NCBI GenBank assembly: GCA_017543725.1
Contig: JAFYFO010000216.1
Coordinates: 1 to 10,882, forward strand
DNA: 10,882 nt
Source of the DNA: Eubacterium sp.
GTDB lineage: Bacteria > Bacillota > Clostridia > Oscillospirales > Acutalibacteraceae
Direction: 5' to 3'
The notes under the pieces were generated by a model, which saw only the letters and a list, made by a program, of their open reading frames with translations, was not told where the DNA came from and made no database searches. Positions 5,545-10,882 of the stretch are shown here, in pieces. Position numbers and translations under genes: made by a program. Within the stretch, counting starts at the first letter, position 1. Each line of letters begins with the position of its first letter.

Positions 5545-7119
5545 TTAATTGCTTGTTGTTTTTGATTCGGAGTTTTTCTTGGTCGTTGTTTCAACAACGG
5601 TTACTTCGCCGTATTTATCGTTATTAACTGTATAATAACTTCCCATTGCGGCGGAGCCTTCGCTGTAAAATCCTCTTTCGGGGCAGGTTGCGGTGTTAAC
5701 TCTTGTGTGCGCAAGCGTTATGCTTGATTTTCCGTAGATGATATACTGCAGATTATATGCGTCGGCGGGGAAGTCGCACTTCCATATCCATGCGCCGTAT
5801 CCCATACCGCCTTTAAGATTGTGCTCGGGAAGATTCTGCATATAAATATCAAAATCAAGCCAGCCCTGTGAAAGCGCATATTTTGAAATCTGCCTTATTT
5901 CTTTTCTGCCGAAATTTGTTTTAACATAGGGAATCAGTTTGTTGACAATTTTGAGAAGTCTGACTGCCGAAGCGTCTTTGGTTTGCTTGAAAATCTGCAT
6001 CATACAGGTTTTCTGCCTGTCCGCTCTCATATTATCGCTGTCGAGTTTTCTGATTCTGCAATAGGCAAGGGCTTGCTTGCCCGTTAATTTCATTTTTCCC
6101 TTGTTTCCCTCAAAGGTTTTTTCAATGGTAACATTGCCGTATCTTTTCGGGTGATTGTTTATCTCATTTATTTCGGCTTCTGTCAGTTCAAGGGTTACTC
6201 CGCCGAGAGTGTCAACAATGGTTTCAAAAGAATCAAAATTAACTATGGCATAGTTATCAATTTTTATCTTATACATCTTTTCAACGCAGTTGATATAAGC
6301 GTTTATATCACCCGTTGACATTGCGCCGTTGATTTTTCCGAACTGACCCGTTGATTCGTCGCCCTCCTTGGTTTCCCAATAGGTGTAGGCGTCTCTTAAT
6401 ATCGAAGTCAGGGTTATAACTCCCGTGTCGATATTAACGCTGACGATTATCGCGGAGTCCGCTCTTGTTCCTTCTTCAAGAATTTCGTCGCCCCTTGTGT
6501 CCTCACCGATAAAGAGAACATTTAAAACATGGGTTGAAGAGCAGGGTTTTCCGTTATAATACCAGGATTTAATCATATCCTGGAGCGAGGATAACTGAGT
6601 TGCTTCGGTTTCGTCTATCGGCGAAAAGTCTTCAATCAGTTTATCCATACCCTGCCACGGAGCCTCGGTTGTTGCAACCGTGCTTTCTCCGTTTTTGATA
6701 AGTCTGTCAATCATATCGTTTGCAAAAATCGCAGCCGCCGCGATTGCAACAACAACAATTGCGGCAATGATTGAAAGAATTATTTTTGTTTTTTTCTTTT
6801 TGTTTTTGCGCTGTTCGCCGTTTTCGGATTCTTCATTCTGAGCGGTTTCAATCGTGTTTTCAACGATTTGAGCCTCGTTCTCTTCTTCGGCAACCGAAAT
6901 GATGTTGAAAAGCCCTTCTTCCGTGGTCTGTTTTGCCTCGGTTTTTATTTCGGGTTCTTCGGTTGCTTCGGTCGCCTTCGGCGCTTCTTCGGGAATTACT
7001 TCGGAAACCTCCTTGGCAACTTCCTTTGACGGTGCGTCGCTATAAATATTTTCTTCTCTTCTTTTCTTAACTTCGGAGAGAATATCGTCTATATCATAAT
7101 TATCTTTATTCACTGCCAT
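5545..7119 (-). CDS. LytR-CpsA-Psr (LCP) family cell-wall glycopolymer ligase
   Basis: LCP proteins attach teichoic acids or capsular polymers to peptidoglycan on the outer face of the membrane. The 524-residue protein has a long acidic cytoplasmic N-terminus (1-104), a basic patch, and one membrane anchor at about 111-133 (type II topology). An extracellular stretch follows, then the LCP domain at about 197-380. Family residues are visible: LFIGEDTRG (204-210), TRADSAI (218-224), ILRDAYTY (240-247), GKIN (261-264), INCVEKMYKIKIDNY (276-290), VNFDSFETIVDTLGGV, LTGKQALAYCRIRK and RADRQK (365-370). A Thr/Ser/Lys-rich tail ends the protein. The ATG has its AGAGGAG site only one base away. The GTG two codons later (7111-7113) has ideal 7-base spacing and may be the true start. 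It lies 30 bases after gyrA and is probably cotranscribed with it. Confidence 0.93.
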   Translation of the reverse strand: MAVNKDNYDIDDILSEVKKRREENIYSDAPSKEVAKEVSEVIPEEAPKATEATEEPEIKTEAKQTTEEGLFNIISVAEEENEAQIVENTIETAQNEESENGEQRKNKKKKTKIILSIIAAIVVVAIAAAAIFANDMIDRLIKNGESTVATTEAPWQGMDKLIEDFSPIDETEATQLSSLQDMIKSWYYNGKPCSSTHVLNVLFIGEDTRGDEILEEGTRADSAIIVSVNIDTGVITLTSILRDAYTYWETKEGDESTGQFGKINGAMSTGDINAYINCVEKMYKIKIDNYAIVNFDSFETIVDTLGGVTLELTEAEINEINNHPKRYGNVTIEKTFEGNKGKMKLTGKQALAYCRIRKLDSDNMRADRQKTCMMQIFKQTKDASAVRLLKIVNKLIPYVKTNFGRKEIRQISKYALSQGWLDFDIYMQNLPEHNLKGGMGYGAWIWKCDFPADAYNLQYIIYGKSSITLAHTRVNTATCPERGFYSEGSAAMGSYYTVNNDKYGEVTVVETTTKKNSESKTTSN

Positions 7120-7149
7120 TCTCCTCTGATAACCTCAGCAGAAAAAGAA

Positions 7150-9654
7150 TTATTCTTCGCTCTGGGTTTCTTCTTCAATTTCTGCAGTTTCGGCTGCGAT
7201 TTCGTCGGTTTCTTCCTCTTCGTATTTATCAACAATGCTGAGAGTTGCAAGTCTTTCGCCGTCGTTAACTCTCATAACCTTAACTCCCTTGCTCGGGCGT
7301 TTGAAAGAGGAAATCTGCTGAGCGTGAGTTCTGATAACGATTCCGTCGGTTGTTATCATAATAACATCGTTTTCATCATCAACGGGAGCAATCATTGCAA
7401 CCTTGCCGAACTGCTCAGTGCGGTAGTTAATAAGACCCTTGCCCGCTCTTGACTGAACACGGTAGTCCGAAAAATCACTCTTTCTGCCGTAGCCTGTTTC
7501 GGAAACGGTTAAGAGTTGCTTTCCTTCAATTGCAACGGCAAAACCAACAACATAGTCGTCTTCTTTAAGTTGAATTGCCTTAACGCCTCTTGCGGTTCTT
7601 CCGATAAGCCTTGCGTCCGCTTCGTTAAAGCAGATTGCCATTCCTTCGTGGGTTGCAACAACAAGTTTTCTCTCGCCGTCCGTTACATCAACCCAGCAAA
7701 GTTCGTCGCCCTCGTCAAGATTTATTGCAATAATGCCGGTTTTTCTTATGTGGTCGTATTGATTAATGGCGGTTCTCTTGATAATACCCTTTCTTGTTAC
7801 CATACAGAGATATGCTCTGTCGTCTTCTTTCGGGATTTTAACCATTGCGGAAACGGTTTCATCCTGTTCAAGGGGAAGGAGGTTAACAACATTCATTCCC
7901 TTGCTTGTTCTTGACGCTTCGGGAATCTGATAGCCTTTGAGTTTGAAAACCTTGCCCATATTGGTGAATATAAGAACAAAATCGTGGGTTGAGCAGGTGA
8001 ACATAGTTTTTGCATAGTCTTCTTCTCTTCTGCTCATTCCCATAATTCCCTTGCCGCCGCGGTTCTGCGCCTTATATGTGTCAACAGTCTGGCGCTTCAT
8101 ATATCCCTTTTCGGTCAGGGTTAAAATGCAGTCTTCAACCGGGATTAAATCTTCATCATCAACATCACCGGTGAATGCGGAAATCTGAGTTCTTCTCTCA
8201 TCGCCGTATTTTTCTGCAATTTCGCGTGATTCTGTTTTTATTATTTCTTCAATTCTTGATTCATTTGCAAGAATATCCGATAAATCTTTGATTTTTTCAT
8301 GGAGTTCATCGAGTTCGTTTAAAATCTTCTCGATTTCAAGTCCTGCGAGTTGACCTAAACGGTAGGCAACAATTGCGCTTGCCTGCGGGTCGTCAAAGCC
8401 GAATTTATCCATAATTGCCTGTTTTGCTTCGCTCTGTCCGCCGCGGCAGGCTCTTATCGTTGCGATAACATCGTCAACAATATCAATTGCCTTTGCAAGA
8501 CCCTCTAAAATATGCGCTCTTTCCTGCGCTTTATTCAAATCAAAAACTGTTCTTCTTCTGATAACATCCTTCTGGAAAACAATGTATTTCTGAAGGATTT
8601 CCTTTAAGGTCATAACCTTCGGAACGCCGTCGTCAAGCGCAAGCATAATTGCGCCGAAAGTAACCTGCATATCGGTCATCTTATAGAGATTATTCAAAAC
8701 AACCTGAGCGTTTGCGTCTCTTTTAATAACAATTTCGATATGCATTCCGCGTCTGTCGGAATAATCCTGAATATCGGCAATTCCTTCAAGGCGCTTTTCC
8801 TTGACTAAATCGGCAATTCTTGAAATAAGGCGCGCCTTGTTGACTCCGTAGGGAATCTCGCTGACAACGATTTTAAAACGCTCGCCCTTTGCTTCAACGA
8901 TTTCCGCATTTGCGCGAACATAGATTTTGCCCCTTCCGGTTGCATAAGCCTCTCTGATGCCCTTTGCTCCCATAATAATTCCCGCAGTCGGGAAATCGGG
9001 ACCCTTGATATATTCCATAATATCTTCAAGTTCGGCATTTGGGTTATCAATAAGGCAGCACATTCCCTCAACAACCTCTCTCATATTATGAGGAGGAATG
9101 TTTGTTGCCATACCAACGGCAATACCCGATGAGCCGTTAACAAGAAGATTCGGGAATCTTGCAGGCAAAACAACGGGTTCTTTAGTTGTGTCGTCGAAGT
9201 TCGGAGCCCAGTCAACAGTTTCTTTTTTGATATCGTCAAGCATTTTGAGAGCGGTTTTGCTCATACGGCTTTCCGTATATCTGTACGCAGCCGGGGGGTC
9301 GCCGTCGATAGAACCGAAGTTGCCGTGGCCGTCAACAAGGGTGTATCTCATTGAAAACGGCTGAGCAAGACGAACCATTGCGTCATAAACAGACGCGTCG
9401 CCGTGCGGATGATAATGACCCAGAACGGCACCGACTGTTGTTGCGCACTTTCTGTATGCGGTTTGCGGAGTTAATCCGTTTTCATACATTGTGTAAAGAA
9501 TTCTTCTGTGAACGGGCTTTAAACCGTCGCGCACATCGGGAAGCGCTCGTGAAACAATAACGCTCATTGAATAGTCAAGAAACGCCTTTCTTATTTCACT
9601 GCTTATTTCAACATCTAAGATTTTTTGATTATCATAGCGTATTTCTTCATTCAT
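7150..9654 (-). CDS. gyrA: DNA gyrase subunit A
   Basis: GyrA is the breakage-reunion subunit of gyrase, which introduces negative supercoils. The 834-residue product is full length. The winged-helix region holds [14 protein letters not shown] (81-93) and the catalytic tyrosine Tyr126 in AAYRYTE. The tower and coiled coil follow (about 350-490). The C-terminal beta-pinwheel opens with the GyrA-box QNRGGKG (530-536), which supports gyrase rather than topoisomerase IV. The tail is acidic ([17 protein letters not shown]). The residue equal to E. coli Ser83 is Ala87, and the Asp87 equivalent is Asp91. The ATG at 9652-9654 has AAGGAG about 9 bases upstream. It is downstream of gyrB, separated by an unusual 308-base repeat-bearing gap, and followed by the LCP gene. 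Confidence 0.98.
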   Translation of the reverse strand: MNEEIRYDNQKILDVEISSEIRKAFLDYSMSVIVSRALPDVRDGLKPVHRRILYTMYENGLTPQTAYRKCATTVGAVLGHYHPHGDASVYDAMVRLAQPFSMRYTLVDGHGNFGSIDGDPPAAYRYTESRMSKTALKMLDDIKKETVDWAPNFDDTTKEPVVLPARFPNLLVNGSSGIAVGMATNIPPHNMREVVEGMCCLIDNPNAELEDIMEYIKGPDFPTAGIIMGAKGIREAYATGRGKIYVRANAEIVEAKGERFKIVVSEIPYGVNKARLISRIADLVKEKRLEGIADIQDYSDRRGMHIEIVIKRDANAQVVLNNLYKMTDMQVTFGAIMLALDDGVPKVMTLKEILQKYIVFQKDVIRRRTVFDLNKAQERAHILEGLAKAIDIVDDVIATIRACRGGQSEAKQAIMDKFGFDDPQASAIVAYRLGQLAGLEIEKILNELDELHEKIKDLSDILANESRIEEIIKTESREIAEKYGDERRTQISAFTGDVDDEDLIPVEDCILTLTEKGYMKRQTVDTYKAQNRGGKGIMGMSRREEDYAKTMFTCSTHDFVLIFTNMGKVFKLKGYQIPEASRTSKGMNVVNLLPLEQDETVSAMVKIPKEDDRAYLCMVTRKGIIKRTAINQYDHIRKTGIIAINLDEGDELCWVDVTDGERKLVVATHEGMAICFNEADARLIGRTARGVKAIQLKEDDYVVGFAVAIEGKQLLTVSETGYGRKSDFSDYRVQSRAGKGLINYRTEQFGKVAMIAPVDDENDVIMITTDGIVIRTHAQQISSFKRPSKGVKVMRVNDGERLATLSIVDKYEEEETDEIAAETAEIEEETQSEE

Positions 9655-9678
9655 ATATTTTTCTCCTTACGTCGAAAA

Positions 9679-9800
9679 AATTGAAAATTGAAAATTGATA
9701 ATGGAAAATTTCGGTTACTCGCTACGCTCAAACAATAATTATAATCGGGTGCGGGTGTCCCGCCATAAATTTTCCATTTTCCATTCTCCATTTTCAATTA
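9679..9800. repeat. MITE-like intergenic repeat with long inverted arms
   Basis: The left arm (9679-9711) is built from AATTGAAAATTG-type units ending ATGGAAAATTT. The right arm (9767-9800) is its near reverse complement (AAATTTTCC, then CCATT-type units, ending TTTTCAATTA). Between them lie CTCGCTACGCTC (9718-9729) and a GCGGG/CCCGC hairpin (9751-9755 with 9759-9763). There is no coding potential. Part of the element recurs at 5472-5503. The right end shares its last bases with the stop codon of the GyrB-tail copy. It looks like a small non-autonomous element; target duplications are not clear. Confidence 0.65.
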
Positions 9801-9833
9801 TATATCAAGGTTCTGGACGAATTTCGCATTGTT
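9798..9833 (-). pseudogene. Second copy of the gyrB 3' end ([14 protein letters not shown])
   Basis: On the minus strand these bases read [15 protein letters not shown], the same ten residues and stop that end gyrB at 9963-9995. Six of the ten codons differ from the real gyrB end, all synonymously (for example Leu as CTT versus TTA, Gln as CAG versus CAA). Upstream of it the frame quickly loses similarity and reaches a TAA, so it is not expressed as protein. It must derive from a functional gyrB end rather than arise by chance. Confidence 0.75.
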
Positions 9834-9962
9834 ATCGGCAGCGGGGCTTTATTGACTACACAGTTGCCCTCTCCGCTACGAAAAGTTCCGCCGGAACTTT
9901 TCTCCCAAATCAGAGATTTGGAGCGTCGTTTGAGCCTCGCCGTCAAACGCATTTTATTCCTT
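9834..9962. repeat. Inverted-repeat-rich segment between the two gyrB ends
   Basis: Three hairpins follow one another: GAAAAGTTCCG/CGGAACTTTTC (9880-9890 with 9892-9902, 11 pairs around one base), CCAAATC/GATTTGG (9905-9911 with 9915-9921, loop AGA) and CGTTTGA/TCAAACG (9927-9933 with 9943-9949, 9-base loop). I see no gene here. The gyrB transcript would read through it. It could weakly terminate or protect that transcript, or be a second small repeat element. Confidence 0.6.
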
Positions 9963-10882
9963 TTAGATATCTAAGTTTTGTACGAATTTGGCGTTCTTTT
10001 CGATGAATTCTCGGCGTGGCTCAACATTATCGCCCATAAGTATCGAGAAGTTTTCGCTTGCTCTTTCAGCGTCGTCAATAGTAACCCTGAGCATTGTTCT
10101 GTATTCGGGGTCCATAGTTGTTTCCCAGAGTTGTTCGGGGTCCATCTCACCAAGACCTTTATATCTCTGAATATCGCAGTTGCCGCCGAATTCTTCAATC
10201 AACTGGTCTCTTTGCTCATCGGAAAAAGCATATGCGCTCTTTTTGCCCTTTGAAAGTTTGAAGAGCGGTGGCTGAGCGAGATAAACATATCCCTCTTCAA
10301 TGATTTGAGGCATATAGCGGAAGAAAAATGTCAGAAGAAGGGTTCTGATATGAGCGCCGTCAACATCGGCATCCGCCATAATAATTATTTTATGATAGCG
10401 CAGTTTGCTTATATCGAAATCTTCGCCGATTCCCGTTCCGAGAGCCATAACAACGGGAAGAAGTTTTTCGTTTGAATAAACTTTATCAACTCTTGCCTTT
10501 TCAACATTGAGCATTTTTCCCCAAAGCGGAAGAATTGCCATATGCTCTCTGTCTCTTCCTTCTTTTGCCGAACCGCCTGCGGAATCACCCTCAACGATAT
10601 ATATTTCGCATTTTGAAGCGTCTTTGCTTGTGCAGTCGGCAAGTTTTCCGGGAAGTGAATTGCTTTCAAGAGGTGATTTTCTTCTTGCGTTTTCCCTTGC
10701 TTTTCTTGCGGCTTCTCTTGCTCTTGACGCTTCAAGCGATTTATTGAGAAGAGTTTTCGCAACCTGCGGATGCTCTTCAAAATATGTCATAAGTTTATCA
10801 TAAACAAGTGAAGAAACAAGTCCTGTTATATCGGTGTTTCCGAGTTTACCCTTTGTTTGTCCTTCAAACTGAGCCTCGGTTA
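9963..10882 (-). CDS. gyrB: DNA gyrase subunit B, partial (C-terminal 305 residues)
   Basis: GyrB is the ATPase subunit of gyrase. The open frame runs past the right edge, so the N-terminal GHKL ATPase half lies outside. Visible are [15 protein letters not shown] at the transducer end, then the TOPRIM domain with [15 protein letters not shown] (catalytic Glu at 10590-10592), [13 protein letters not shown], and the metal-binding DADVDGAHI (from about 10373). The C-terminal [21 protein letters not shown] block follows, and the end is [16 protein letters not shown]. The ATG at 10788-10790 is internal, not the start. The position equal to E. coli GyrB Lys447 is Trp here (10521-10523). gyrA lies downstream on the same strand after a repeat-bearing gap that also contains a second copy of the gyrB end. 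Confidence 0.97.
   Translation of the reverse strand, partial: TEAQFEGQTKGKLGNTDITGLVSSLVYDKLMTYFEEHPQVAKTLLNKSLEASRAREAARKARENARRKSPLESNSLPGKLADCTSKDASKCEIYIVEGDSAGGSAKEGRDREHMAILPLWGKMLNVEKARVDKVYSNEKLLPVVMALGTGIGEDFDISKLRYHKIIIMADADVDGAHIRTLLLTFFFRYMPQIIEEGYVYLAQPPLFKLSKGKKSAYAFSDEQRDQLIEEFGGNCDIQRYKGLGEMDPEQLWETTMDPEYRTMLRVTIDDAERASENFSILMGDNVEPRREFIEKNAKFVQNLDI

Noticed and set aside
9738..9766. Extra promoter for gyrA inside the repeat element (TATAAT at 9738-9743, minus strand)
   Set aside because: No acceptable -35 box at 16-18 bases; likely chance in AT-rich sequence.
9695..10006. Plus-strand frame of 103 codons across the gyrA-gyrB gap
   Set aside because: Reads through the repeat element, hairpins and gyrB end; no ribosome binding site or recognisable domain.
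1..10882. CRISPR arrays, tRNA or rRNA genes, integrases or transposases
   Set aside because: None seen on reading the window; the repeats present are not regularly spaced and no recombinase gene is encoded.

Overview
The window is chromosomal DNA from a low-to-moderate GC Firmicute. The best fit is a gut-type Clostridia (Oscillospiraceae/Ruminococcaceae-like): the genes belong to the Firmicutes origin neighbourhood, starts have strong AAGGAG-type ribosome binding sites, stops are almost all TAA, and GyrB carries a [13 protein letters not shown] variant that I associate, from memory, with that group. Nothing points to a plasmid, prophage, CRISPR or defence system.

Left block (1-2437, minus strand): a promoter at about 2408-2437 drives the conserved cluster rpmH-rnpA-yidD-yidC-jag. 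It makes ribosomal protein L34, the RNase P protein, and the YidD/YidC membrane-insertion factors; jag (khpB) runs off the left edge. rpmH has an in-frame TAG at codon 8 but is otherwise a perfect 44-residue L34 gene. This is the most surprising feature of the window.

Middle block (2440-5540): where dnaA and the origin usually lie beside rpmH there is instead a plus-strand VanZ-family membrane protein overlapping an MTA/SAH nucleosidase gene. A convergent XRE regulator follows on the minus strand, then a divergent histidine phosphatase. The xre promoter is embedded in a set of AAAGTAA/TTACTTT half-sites that look like an autoregulatory operator. Good hairpin terminators close the two convergent gene pairs.

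Right block (5545-10882, minus strand): gyrB (partial, off the right edge), gyrA and an LCP-family cell-wall ligase gene. The 308-base gyrB-gyrA gap is composite. It holds an IR-rich segment with three consecutive hairpins, a second copy of the last ten GyrB codons plus stop (same amino acids, six synonymous codon differences), and a MITE-like element with roughly 33-base inverted arms. Part of that element recurs after the histidine phosphatase gene and forms that gene's 3' end.

The gyrase genes point the same way as the rpmH operon, and dnaA/dnaN/recF are absent, so the usual origin order is rearranged in this lineage or assembly.
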